This document shows positions 23,001 through 30,249 of a stretch of DNA of 32,979 nucleotides, piece after piece. The first letter of the stretch is position 1. Every line of letters starts with the position of its first letter. The stretch is from positions 88,962-121,940 of the forward strand of contig DLHW01000003.1 in the NCBI GenBank assembly GCA_002483425.1. Reading direction: 5' to 3'. Position numbers and translations under genes: made by a program. The DNA comes from Methylococcaceae bacterium UBA7658 (GTDB lineage: Bacteria; Pseudomonadota; Gammaproteobacteria; Methylococcales; Methylomonadaceae). The notes under the pieces were generated by a model. The model did no database searches. It worked only from the letters and a program-made list of their open reading frames with translations, and was not told the DNA's origin.

Positions 23001-23581
23001 AGCCGTTCCAGGTTTTCCCGCGTGTGTTTCATACGGGTTTCGGTTTCGCTCCGTCGTTCCTTGTATTTGGAAATCCCGGCTGCTTCTTCTATGTGGATGC
23101 GCAAGTCTTCCGGTTTGGCTTCCACCATACGCGAAATCGTGCCTTGCTCGATAATGGCGTAACTTCGGGAACCTAAGCCTGTTCCTAAAAAGATGTCGGT
23201 TATGTCCTTCCGGCGGCAGCGCGCGCCGTTCAGGAGATATAGTGACTGTCCGTCCCGGCTGACTTGGCGCTTGATGGCAATGCTGTCGTATTGGGCGTAT
23301 TCGCCGCCGAGCTTGCCTTCGCTGTTATCGAAAATCAATTCGACCGACGCCGTGCTGACCGGTTTACGGGTGGACGAGCCGTTAAAAATGACATCCGCCA
23401 TGCTGCCGCCGCGCAAATGTTTGGCCGAACTCTCGCCCATGACCCAGCGAATAGCGTCGATAATATTGGATTTTCCGCAACCGTTAGGCCCTACAATAGC
23501 GGTCAAATTACCGTGAACGGGAATGACGGTGGGATCGACAAAAGATTTAAAGCCAGAAAGTTTGATTTTTTCCAGTTTCAT
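20069..23581 (-). CDS. smc: Chromosome segregation protein SMC
   Basis: The 1170-residue ATPase begins MKLEKIKLSGFKSFVDPTVI. Walker A is GPNGCGKSN at about residue 32, followed by IRWVMGE. Two long coiled coils flank a central hinge (about 500-660). The C-terminal head carries LSGGEKALTAVALVFSIF and the Walker B LLDEVDAPLDD. SMC compacts and helps separate chromosomes, usually with ScpA and ScpB, which are not in this window. The reading frame is open 32 codons further upstream, but that part would overlap queF on the other strand and lacks family sequence, so ATG 23581 is chosen. A 55-base gap to queF must hold both promoters. Confidence 0.96.
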   Translation of the reverse strand: MKLEKIKLSGFKSFVDPTVIPVHGNLTAIVGPNGCGKSNIIDAIRWVMGESSAKHLRGGSMADVIFNGSSTRKPVSTASVELIFDNSEGKLGGEYAQYDSIAIKRQVSRDGQSLYLLNGARCRRKDITDIFLGTGLGSRSYAIIEQGTISRMVEAKPEDLRIHIEEAAGISKYKERRSETETRMKHTRENLERLDDLRDEVDKQIKHLQKQAEKAEKYTELKKQERQFKLELLAMRWQLYHQTAQDIETKLQDVALEHNRLFTLSRQLSSTIETKRADYKDQQQQLNQIQSDYYSAVAEVSSLEQTIRFNETNHEEALQEIKRSQQQADQSHNEIETDLLALAAIKQNILEAEATLESAEEYEQECAHQLQNHQQQKHIWQEQWEAYRTESAKFKEQAEIQRLTIHQLESLNQQLQVRMDKLHAESNELSAHDFQNEIESLTAATELIENQREDLNEQLEQHRQNIADYREQIKHCHTELHHHRTELQHVKGKITSLELLQQHAMGKDNQTLNDWLVKMGLTQNRRLAEFLDVAPGWETAVETILEGNLEAICIENAGHLISELSQLNDSSLTLFETRAINTQQNPGSHPSLLLNKVNAPWDLSPLLSGIYCADTIQTARDLSFQLQPHESVITQDGAWFGPSWICVKHQKDTKSGVLQREKDLRQHKLRQEELQDLIETLDEQLQNTEHRLKEFESIRESLQQQHNALGIELSQKQSEASAINARLDQHQRRQAHIANEQASIAEDLAENAEKLIAAGMLFSEAEAVLSEQEDNRLNLNDRNNDLQMHHHQIEQAAHNARQQVYSIKAQLESLRASAILTGKQIERLQTQQENALTRIAELKDKLEQTLTPIDGEKKQLEQRSQEKELLEKQLKKQREQLSDIEDNISQLSEEHVRTERDLEKQREKLDTLRLDLQESKVRQQSVNEQLTEINADAEEILQTLPEDADEPVWKRKVDDLTGQIERLGTINLTAIEEFQAQLERMSFLNEQHADLIEALTTLDQAISKIDKESKLRFQETFDKINAGLQEKFPRLFGGGQAYLELTEDDLLESGVNIIARPPGKRNSSIHLLSGGEKALTAVALVFSIFELNPAPFCLLDEVDAPLDDANVGRFSQMVEDMSESVQFLYISHNKVTMEIAKQLAGVTMKEPGVSRMVAVDIDEAVSLAEN

Positions 23582-23636
23582 AACTGGTAAAATAGTCCGT
23601 TTAACTGATTCGAATAGCTGATTATTATTAACGATT

Positions 23637-24026
23637 ATGACAACAAAACCAAGCAAAGACCTGGAAACCTTCCCCAATCCGCAACCGGGGCGCGATTATA
23701 CGATTCGCATTAGTATCCCGGAATTCACCTGTTTATGCCCCAAGACAGGGCAACCCGATTTCGCCACCATCACTATGGAATATGTTCCTGCCGGGCTGTG
23801 CGTTGAATTGAAATCGCTAAAACTTTACATTTGGTCATTCCGCGATGAGGGCGCATTTCACGAAGCGGTCACAAATGAGATGCTTAATCACATTGTAAAT
23901 ACCATTGCGCCTAACTTTATGCGGATTCGCGCCGAATTTAATGTGCGCGGCGGCATTTATACAACCGTGATTGTGGACCATGCCAACCCAAATTGGCATG
24001 CGCCTTTACCTGTTAATCTTCCATAA
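23637..24026 (+). CDS. queF: NADPH-dependent preQ0 reductase (7-cyano-7-deazaguanine reductase)
   Basis: The 129-residue protein is the short, Bacillus-type QueF. It reduces the nitrile preQ0 to preQ1 in the pathway to queuosine in tRNA. FTCLCPKTGQPDF contains the catalytic Cys and Asp, and ELKSLKLY matches the QueF motif E(S/L)K(S/A)hK(L/Y)(Y/F/W). FHEAVTNEMLNHIV supplies the following His and Glu. It is transcribed away from smc, and psd starts 24 bases after its stop. Other queuosine genes are not in this window. Confidence 0.95.
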   Translation: MTTKPSKDLETFPNPQPGRDYTIRISIPEFTCLCPKTGQPDFATITMEYVPAGLCVELKSLKLYIWSFRDEGAFHEAVTNEMLNHIVNTIAPNFMRIRAEFNVRGGIYTTVIVDHANPNWHAPLPVNLP

Positions 24027-24050
24027 CTTTCGTATCAACGCTCTAATTGA

Positions 24051-24914
24051 ATGATGAAATTTTCTGACGCTCTCAAAGTATTACCGCAATATATTTTGCC
24101 CCACCATGCCTTATCAAAATTGATGAGCCGGTTTACCCATTCCGAAAACAAAGCTCTGAAAGACTTTATGATCAAATGGGTTATTAAGCAATACGGCGTC
24201 AATATGGACGAAGCGAAGATTAAGAATCTCAATGCTTTTAATAACTTTAATGCGTTTTTTACCCGTGAACTCAAACCGCGCGCCAGGCCTTTGGCGCAAG
24301 AAGCGAAAGCGGTTATTAGCCCGGCTGACGGCGCGGTCAGTCAAGCCGGAAAGATCGATGTCCGTAATCTTTTTCAAGCTAAAGGTAAATCGTTTACCCT
24401 ATTCGAATTACTCGGAGGCAACACCGAACGCGCCGAGCTTTTTGCCGGCGGTTCGTTCGCCACGATTTATTTATCCCCTAAAGACTATCACCGGTTGCAC
24501 ATGCCGCTCACAGGAACGTTAAAGGAAATGGTCCATATTCCAGGCAGACTATTCAGTGTTAACGCAGCAACTACTCGCTCCGTGCCCCGCTTATTTGCCA
24601 GAAACGAAAGGGTTGCGGCCATATTCGACACCGAGGCCGGTCCGATGGCGTTAGTGCTCGTCGGCGCTATTTTCGTGTCTAGTATTGAAACGGTTTGGCA
24701 CGGGGTTGTAACACCGCCCAGCCATTCCTTCATTCAAACGTGGAATTACGGCGACAAAACACCCGTTGTGTTAAAGCAAGGGGATGAGATGGGACGGTTC
24801 AATATGGGTTCTACAATTATTGTTTTGTTTGCTAAAGATAAAATCGACTGGGAAAGCCGGGTTCAAGCCGGTCAATTAGTGAAGTTAAATGAAATTATTG
24901 GAAAAGCGATTTAG
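24051..24914 (+). CDS. psd: Phosphatidylserine decarboxylase proenzyme
   Basis: The 287-residue inner-membrane enzyme converts phosphatidylserine to phosphatidylethanolamine. Key features are FNAFFTRELKPRARPL, ISPADGAVSQAG (the Asp of the catalytic charge relay), DYHRLHMPLTG (the His) and the self-cleavage site GST in RFNMGSTIIVLF, where the Ser becomes the pyruvoyl group. The residue before GST is Met rather than the usual Leu, a mild variation. Length matches the bacterial family (E. coli 322). The first of two consecutive ATGs is taken as the start. It converges with the MOSC gene 9 bases downstream. Confidence 0.94.
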   Translation: MMKFSDALKVLPQYILPHHALSKLMSRFTHSENKALKDFMIKWVIKQYGVNMDEAKIKNLNAFNNFNAFFTRELKPRARPLAQEAKAVISPADGAVSQAGKIDVRNLFQAKGKSFTLFELLGGNTERAELFAGGSFATIYLSPKDYHRLHMPLTGTLKEMVHIPGRLFSVNAATTRSVPRLFARNERVAAIFDTEAGPMALVLVGAIFVSSIETVWHGVVTPPSHSFIQTWNYGDKTPVVLKQGDEMGRFNMGSTIIVLFAKDKIDWESRVQAGQLVKLNEIIGKAI

Positions 24915-24923
24915 CAGTGTCGA

Positions 24924-25754
24924 TCACAGTGGCGGCTGTTTTGCACCGCTAAGGTTAATTTTGACTTCATCGCCGACCGATAGAATGCCATAGTTATCAT
25001 GGATCGCGTTCTGACCGAAATACACTTTATTTTCCCATTTACGCAGGCGGTTTAAGGTGGTCAGAGGCTCTTTGCCGGTTTTCGCCGTTTCAGGGTCGAT
25101 GGCAGGGACGGAGCAGCGCGAGCAAGGTTTAGGCAAGCGGAAATTTACAGCGCCTATTGCAATGTCGCGCCAGCTATCTTCGGCGTAACTGCCGCAACCC
25201 TTGACGACTAGATTCGGCCTAAACCGGGAAACCGGCAAGTCAAGCGGCATAGCCTTATTCAAGGTTGCGAGCGAACTTTCGGAAAATAATAAAAAAGGAA
25301 AGCCGTCCGAAAACGCCGTTTTATCGTTCGGTTTTGCAAAATTTTGATCGACTTGCCGAATAGACTTATCGGTCTGATAGACCAAGCGGCACGGAGTCTG
25401 TAAAAACCGGCTAAACCATTCGTCGGCTTTGGCGGAAACGGCCATGACGTCAACTTGATCGCGCCAAACAGTAGCAGACAAGGTTTGTCCATCTTGAGGT
25501 TCAAGTTCCAGCGCTATAGTATCCATTTCCGGTGCGGATACTATCAGGCTGTCGCTAGTTAATGCCGTTTTAATTAAAGCCATGCGCGGTAAACGGCGTT
25601 GACTTAAAAAGGTCTGGTCCGAGTCTACGAGCATCCATTTACGATCATACTTGAAGCCGGTTTCTGTCACCGGCCACTCGGGCAAACTAATGCCGCTCAA
25701 TGATTTAACCGGGTAGATATAGATACCGCTGAGGACGATATTGGAATCGGTCAT
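24924..25754 (-). CDS. MOSC-domain molybdenum-cofactor protein (YcbX/mARC-like)
   Basis: The 276-residue protein has the N-terminal beta-barrel of this family (IYPVKSLSGISLPEW, TGFKYDRKWMLVD, FLSQRRLPRMALI). A C-terminal MOSC domain follows, with SRFRPNLVVKG, SWRDIAIGAV and KPCSRCSVPAIDPETA, where a Cys in CSRC is expected to bind molybdenum, as in mARC and YcbX. These reduce N-hydroxylated compounds with a ferredoxin-type partner. E. coli YcbX carries a fused ferredoxin domain; here that domain is absent, so a separate electron donor is needed. It is convergent with psd, and a PilZ gene lies 44 bases upstream on the same strand. Confidence 0.88.
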   Translation of the reverse strand: MTDSNIVLSGIYIYPVKSLSGISLPEWPVTETGFKYDRKWMLVDSDQTFLSQRRLPRMALIKTALTSDSLIVSAPEMDTIALELEPQDGQTLSATVWRDQVDVMAVSAKADEWFSRFLQTPCRLVYQTDKSIRQVDQNFAKPNDKTAFSDGFPFLLFSESSLATLNKAMPLDLPVSRFRPNLVVKGCGSYAEDSWRDIAIGAVNFRLPKPCSRCSVPAIDPETAKTGKEPLTTLNRLRKWENKVYFGQNAIHDNYGILSVGDEVKINLSGAKQPPL

Positions 25755-25798
25755 TAGAAAAGCGTTTGTTTAAACGGACAATACAGAGCGTTCGCCGG

Positions 25799-26221
25799 TT
25801 ATTTAAAGGTTAGCTTTCGTTGCGTAGCTAATAAATGTTCGGCTAAATCGTCACTGATATTATCAAATTTAATGCCGTAAACCGGTAATTCGCTCATGGC
25901 TTTTCGAACGACTTTGCCCGAAATCTCGAATTCTTTGAAATCGGCAAACCGGATAGTCAATATTATTTTTTTATTGAGGGCTAATTTCAAGTTTGTTGCT
26001 ATGAGAGCGCCTCTACTTCCGATATCGACCAATTTTACGGCGATATCCTTATTCGCCCAGAAGACGAGATTAAACAAACCGATTTTACGGATAGAAACAC
26101 CGATATCGTTCCTAACATACCTGATGCTCATACGCCTGTTGGTTGCAAAAGGAGCGGGAGTTCCTTTATTAAACCAATAATCTTGGGTGGTTTTGGTATG
26201 AAAATCGGACATATCGGTCAA
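25799..26221 (-). CDS. PilZ-domain protein
   Basis: The 140-residue protein carries ATNRRMSIRYVRND followed, about 40 residues later, by VKLVDIGSRGALIAT, then a beta-barrel ending VYGIKFDNISDDLAEHLLA. This is the layout of PilZ domains, which bind cyclic di-GMP through RxxxR and (D/N)xSxxG. RMSIR fits RxxxR; DIGSRG lacks Ser at the exact position, so nucleotide binding may be weakened. No other domain is attached, so it could act as an adaptor. The promoter region of the PQQ-type ABC operon is divergent from it. The PilZ call is supported by pattern, not by close similarity. Confidence 0.65.
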   Translation of the reverse strand: MTDMSDFHTKTTQDYWFNKGTPAPFATNRRMSIRYVRNDIGVSIRKIGLFNLVFWANKDIAVKLVDIGSRGALIATNLKLALNKKIILTIRFADFKEFEISGKVVRKAMSELPVYGIKFDNISDDLAEHLLATQRKLTFK

Positions 26222-26317
26222 CGGACTGGGCCTTAATAAGTTAGTTAAGTATTGACCTAATCACGATAATTTACAAATCACACAATTGAATATTCCGAAT
26301 GACTGTACCGGGATGGT

Positions 26318-26352
26318 CCATTGAAAGATAATAGTTAATTATCTTTCAATGG
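26318..26352. promoter_or_regulatory. Perfect 15-base inverted repeat upstream of the ABC exporter operon
   Basis: CCATTGAAAGATAAT (26318-26332) is the exact reverse complement of ATTATCTTTCAATGG (26338-26352), with loop AGTTA. It ends 33 bases before the first ATG of the operon at 26386. There is no T-run, so it is more likely an operator or a 5'-UTR hairpin than a terminator. Confidence 0.6.
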
Positions 26353-26385
26353 ATTGCCGTTACGAATACAATTAAAGGAGCGATA

Positions 26386-27669
26386 ATGCACTTGAAGAGC
26401 TTTCCTAAAAAGTCTGGTTTTATGATAAAAATAGCAGATCAACGGAGCCGTGAAATTAAGGCTTACAATACTTTATTGTTCATTGCAAAGCGATTTTTAT
26501 TACTAATAATTCTTTTTTTACCGGTATTCGCAACCAGTGTTTCGTTTGCGAAAGAAAAACAAATTATCAAAATTGCTTTTCTGGCGCAAACGCCGAAAGT
26601 GCGCCCGCCGCTTTCCAACCTGGATCCGGTGATCGAAAATAAGGGCGTTACCGGGGCGGAACTGGCGATTGAAGACAATAACACCACAGGAAAATACACC
26701 AAGCAACGGTTTTCACTGGACAAGTTTATCGTCCCCGCGGACGGTAATCCCGCGGATGTGTTTGACAAGAAAATCGCCGGTAAATATGTGTTTGTGGTGA
26801 CCAACCTGAAGGCTGTTGCAACAAATGTGATCGCCGATTCCACAAGGGCGAAAGATATATTGGTCTTCGATGCAGCCACCACCGACGACGCTATGCGCAA
26901 CAAAGATTGCCGCGCTAATGTGCTGCACCTTTTGCCAAGCCGTTCCATGCGCACTGATGCGCTTGCCCAGTACATGGTAAAAAAACGCTGGACGAAATGG
27001 TTTCTGGTGACTGGAACAGCTGCCGAGGACAAGTTATATGCCGAGGCGATCAAGCGTTCCGCCAAAAAATTCGGCATCAAGATTATCCAAGAAAAAACTT
27101 GGGAACATACCTACGACGCCAGACGCAGCGCGCAATCCGATGTCGCTGTTTTCACCCAAATCGATGATGACTACGATGTGCTGGTGGTTGCCGACGAACA
27201 GGGGCAATTCGGCGAATATCTGGATTACCGCACCTGGATTCCCCGGCCTGTCATCGGTACGCAAGGTTTGACGGCGTCGGCTTGGCACCGGACGCACGAA
27301 CAGTGGGGTGCGGTGCAAATTCAAAACCGCTTCAAGGAAAAAGCGGGACGCTGGATGGAAGAGGAAGATTACGGCGCATATTTAGCGGTGCGGGCCATCG
27401 GCGAAGCAGCCACTCGCGCGCAATCGAATGCGTATCAACCGGTCAAGGACTATCTCTTAGGCGACCAGTTCGCCTTGCAAGGTTATAAGGGGGTGGCGCT
27501 GTCGTTCCGGTCTTGGGACCGTCAATTAAGGCAGCCAGTGTTGCTGGCAGCACCGAGGTCTTTAGTCGCGGTCGCACCAATCGAAGGTTATTTGCATCCT
27601 AAAACGGAATTGGACACCTTAGGTTACGACCAGCCGGAAACTGTATGTCAATGGAGTCAAAAAAAGTGA
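26386..27669 (+). CDS. Periplasmic substrate-binding protein of a PQQ-associated ABC system
   Basis: The 427-residue protein has a long basic N-terminus, then a hydrophobic signal segment (about 35-56: RFLLLIILFLPVFATSVSF) and a type I periplasmic binding fold: IKIAFLAQTPKVRPPLSNL, GVTGAELAIEDNN, WFLVTGTAAEDKLYAEAIKR, VLVVADEQGQFGEYL and DYGAYLAVRAIGEAATR. This is the family found with PQQ-dependent alcohol dehydrogenases, related to branched-chain amino acid receptors. AAAGGAGCGATA gives a good ribosome site for ATG 26386; a later ATG (codon 13) is possible. It is first of four overlapping genes. The receptor homology is clear, but the ligand is unknown; the PedA part of Pseudomonas putida is the closest named equivalent. 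Confidence 0.82.
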   Translation: MHLKSFPKKSGFMIKIADQRSREIKAYNTLLFIAKRFLLLIILFLPVFATSVSFAKEKQIIKIAFLAQTPKVRPPLSNLDPVIENKGVTGAELAIEDNNTTGKYTKQRFSLDKFIVPADGNPADVFDKKIAGKYVFVVTNLKAVATNVIADSTRAKDILVFDAATTDDAMRNKDCRANVLHLLPSRSMRTDALAQYMVKKRWTKWFLVTGTAAEDKLYAEAIKRSAKKFGIKIIQEKTWEHTYDARRSAQSDVAVFTQIDDDYDVLVVADEQGQFGEYLDYRTWIPRPVIGTQGLTASAWHRTHEQWGAVQIQNRFKEKAGRWMEEEDYGAYLAVRAIGEAATRAQSNAYQPVKDYLLGDQFALQGYKGVALSFRSWDRQLRQPVLLAAPRSLVAVAPIEGYLHPKTELDTLGYDQPETVCQWSQKK

Positions 27670-28628
27670 AAAAGCTTGTATTAAGCACACTGTTATCATC
27701 AATCCTGCCGGTTTCTGCCAATGCCGAAACCGTGTTCGTCACTTTGGAAAAAGACAACGCCTTGGCGATGGTCGATCCCGCCGAGGGCGAATTGATCAAA
27801 ACCGTGGACGTCGGCCAGCGTCCGCGGGGTATTACCATTAGCCCGGATTATAAGGTGTTGTATATCGCAACCAGCGACGACAATATCATCAAGGTCATCG
27901 ACACCGATTCATTGAAGGAAATCGGCACCTTGCCCTCGGCAGACGATCCGGAAACGTTCGCGTTGAATCCCAAGGGTGATCGTCTCTATGTGTCCAACGA
28001 GGACGACAGCATGGTGACAGTGATCGACATTGGCAAGAAAAAAGCCGTCAAACAGATTAAAGTGGGCGTCGAGCCGGAAGGCATTGCCGTTAGCCCGGAT
28101 AACCGTTGGGTCGTCAGCGCGACCGAAACCACCAACATGCTGCATTGGATCGACGCTAAGACTCACGAGATTGCCGAAAACACGCTCATCGACGCCCGCC
28201 CGCGCGCCGTTACTTTTACCGCCGACAGTAAATTCGCATGGGCGACATCGGAAATGGGCAGCACTTTGTCGATCCTGGACGCCAATAGCAAGCAGGTCGT
28301 AAAACGCGTTTCATTTGAAATTCCGGGCGTAGCGAAAGACAAAATACAACCGGTCGGCGTGGTTGTGGATAAGGAAGGCAAACGGGGCTACGTGGCTTTA
28401 GGGCCGGCGAACCGCGTCGCGGTCATGAATGCGAAGTCCTATGAAGTGGAAAAGTATTTGCTAGTGGGGCAACGGGTCTGGAATCTGGCGTTCTCGCCCG
28501 ACCAAAAGCGTTTGTACACGACGAACGGCGTCAGCAACGATATTTCAATCATCGATCTCGATAGCTTGACTGTTACCAAATCGATTGCCGTGGGCAATTA
28601 TCCTTGGGGAGTGGCGGTCAAGCCATGA
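27666..28628 (+). CDS. Periplasmic YVTN-repeat beta-propeller of the PQQ-associated ABC system
   Basis: From GTG 27666 the protein has a classic signal peptide (VKKLVLSTLLSSILPVSANA, then E) and about seven YVTN blades, for example VDVGQRPRGITISPDYKVLY, LYVSNEDDSMVTVIDIGK, GVEPEGIAVSPD and LYTTNGVSNDISIIDLDS. The GTG overlaps the previous stop (GTGA), with GGAG nine bases upstream; ATG 27645 or 27651 would add seven or five codons and would weaken the signal peptide. The family (PQQ-dependent catabolism-associated propeller) travels with this ABC system. It probably interacts with the binding protein or a dehydrogenase in the periplasm. It has no quinoprotein W-motifs, so it does not bind PQQ in the way of an alcohol dehydrogenase. 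Confidence 0.85.
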   Translation: MKKLVLSTLLSSILPVSANAETVFVTLEKDNALAMVDPAEGELIKTVDVGQRPRGITISPDYKVLYIATSDDNIIKVIDTDSLKEIGTLPSADDPETFALNPKGDRLYVSNEDDSMVTVIDIGKKKAVKQIKVGVEPEGIAVSPDNRWVVSATETTNMLHWIDAKTHEIAENTLIDARPRAVTFTADSKFAWATSEMGSTLSILDANSKQVVKRVSFEIPGVAKDKIQPVGVVVDKEGKRGYVALGPANRVAVMNAKSYEVEKYLLVGQRVWNLAFSPDQKRLYTTNGVSNDISIIDLDSLTVTKSIAVGNYPWGVAVKP

Positions 28629-29365
28629 GCCTTGTCAGTGCATTAACCGTCGAAAATCTGAGCTTTTCTTACGGCGGCAAAAAAGCGCTGGACGAAGTCG
28701 GCTTTGCGATTCGCCCGGGCGAATGCACGTTATTGCTCGGTCCGAATGGAGCGGGTAAAAGCACTCTGTTTGCATTAATTACCCGCTTGTACGATGCCCG
28801 CGCCGGCAAAATCGAATTATGCGGGTTCGACATCAAAAAAAAGACAGGCAAAGCACTCGCTAGGCTGGGCGTGGTGTTTCAACAATCGACGCTGGATATC
28901 GATCTGACGGTCGTGCAAAACTTAAACTACCATGCGGCGTTGCACGGGATGGGCGGTAAGCTTGCCAAACAGCGGATTCAGCAAGAATTGGAACGTTTGA
29001 ATATGTATGAGCGCCGGTTTGAAAAAATCCGCCAGCTAAACGGCGGTCATCGCAGGCGCGTGGAAATTGCCAGGGCTTTGCTGCACAAGCCTGTCTTACT
29101 CTTGCTCGATGAGCCTACTGTCGGTCTTGATGTACCCAGCCGCCAGGATATTGTCGATCATGTGCACCGGTTAGCGAAGGACGAGAAACTGGCGGTGTTA
29201 TGGGCAAGTCATTTGATCGACGAGGTGTATCCCGGCGACAACCTTATCGTTTTGCATAAAGGCCAAATCAAGGCTGCCGGATCGGTTAGCGATATCTTAG
29301 GGCAAACGGGTACAGCTTCGGTTAAAGACGCTTTTTATACGTTAACGCAAGACGGGCAAAGATGA
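28625..29365 (+). CDS. pedB: ABC transporter ATP-binding protein, PQQ-associated system
   Basis: The 246-residue ATPase has Walker A GPNGAGKST, Q-loop VVFQQSTLD, a modified signature LNGGHRRRVEIARALL (usual LSGGQ), Walker B VLLLLDEPTVGLD and switch His in WASHLID. This resembles the DrrA/NodI-type exporters rather than importers. ATG 28625 overlaps the preceding stop (ATGA), so the upstream in-frame TTG is rejected. The pairing with an ABC-2 permease supports export. The gene symbol follows the Pseudomonas putida naming by synteny and is tentative. Confidence 0.82.
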   Translation: MSLVSALTVENLSFSYGGKKALDEVGFAIRPGECTLLLGPNGAGKSTLFALITRLYDARAGKIELCGFDIKKKTGKALARLGVVFQQSTLDIDLTVVQNLNYHAALHGMGGKLAKQRIQQELERLNMYERRFEKIRQLNGGHRRRVEIARALLHKPVLLLLDEPTVGLDVPSRQDIVDHVHRLAKDEKLAVLWASHLIDEVYPGDNLIVLHKGQIKAAGSVSDILGQTGTASVKDAFYTLTQDGQR

Positions 29366-30168
29366 AAATAATGCATTACTGGCGCGCCATGTGGGGCATT
29401 GTCTGGCGCGAATGCTGGCGCTTCGTGACCCAAACCGAACGCTTTGTTTCGGCTTTAGTCAGGCCGCTGGTGTGGTTGTTTATTTTCGCCGCCGGATTCC
29501 GCTCGGCGCTAGGTTTGGCAATCAGCCCTCCGTATGAAACTTACATTCTTTACGAAGTCTACATCGTACCTGGCTTATGCGGTATGATCCAATTATTCAA
29601 CGGCATGCAAAGTTCGCTGTCGATGGTTTACGACCGCGAGATGGGCAGTATGCGGATTTTACTGACTTGCCCATTGCCGCGCTGGTTTCTGCTGTTTTCT
29701 AAGTTGCTGGCCGGGACGGCCGTATCAATTCTGCAAGTTTACGTCTTTCTTGCCGTGGCCTGGTGTTACGAAATCCGTCCGCCTTGGGCCGGGTACGGAT
29801 GGGTATTGCCAGCTCTGATATTGTCGGGCATGATGTTGGGCGCATTAGGCTTATTGCTGTCGTCATTGATTAAACAACTGGAGAATTTTGCCGGCGTGAT
29901 GAATTTTGTGATTTTTCCGATGTTTTTTATGTCTACGGCGCTTTATCCCCTATGGAAGATCAAGGAGTCCAGCGCTTTGTTGTATCGTTTAGCGGAATAC
30001 AATCCTTTTTCCCAAGGCGTCGAGTTGATCCGTTTCGCCCTGTATGGTCAATTCAATCAATACGCCTGCCTTTACTCCCTCGGCGCTTTTATTGTTTTTA
30101 TGGCGTTGGCAATCTTGGGTTATAATCCTTCTAAAGGTATGATGACACGGAAAATAGGCGTTGGATAA
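29362..30168 (+). CDS. pedC: ABC-2 type permease of the PQQ-associated system
   Basis: The 268-residue membrane protein has about six transmembrane segments: FVSALVRPLVWLFIFAAGFR, a stretch near YIVPGLCGMIQLF, SILQVYVFLAVAWCYEI, ALILSGMMLGALGLLLSSLI, FAGVMNFVIFPMFFMSTAL and the C-terminal LGAFIVFMALAILGY. It carries the ABC-2 pattern YDREMGSMRILLTCPLPRWF, the cytoplasmic coupling helix region, and FPMFFMSTALYPL. ATG overlaps the ATPase stop (ATGA). With the ATPase it forms a two-component exporter; substrate unknown. It is the last gene of the operon. No clear terminator follows in the 81-base gap. Confidence 0.85.
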   Translation: MKIMHYWRAMWGIVWRECWRFVTQTERFVSALVRPLVWLFIFAAGFRSALGLAISPPYETYILYEVYIVPGLCGMIQLFNGMQSSLSMVYDREMGSMRILLTCPLPRWFLLFSKLLAGTAVSILQVYVFLAVAWCYEIRPPWAGYGWVLPALILSGMMLGALGLLLSSLIKQLENFAGVMNFVIFPMFFMSTALYPLWKIKESSALLYRLAEYNPFSQGVELIRFALYGQFNQYACLYSLGAFIVFMALAILGYNPSKGMMTRKIGVG

Positions 30169-30249
30169 CCACGGGTTAGAAAAACATCTTAAGTAGTTTT
30201 CTTTTATGCTCCTAAATCTTCGGAATCTGATAATCATTACGGTGAATAA

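Noticed and set aside
23582..23677. Upstream extension of smc by 32 codons
   Set aside because: It lacks SMC sequence, overlaps queF on the other strand and would leave no promoter space.
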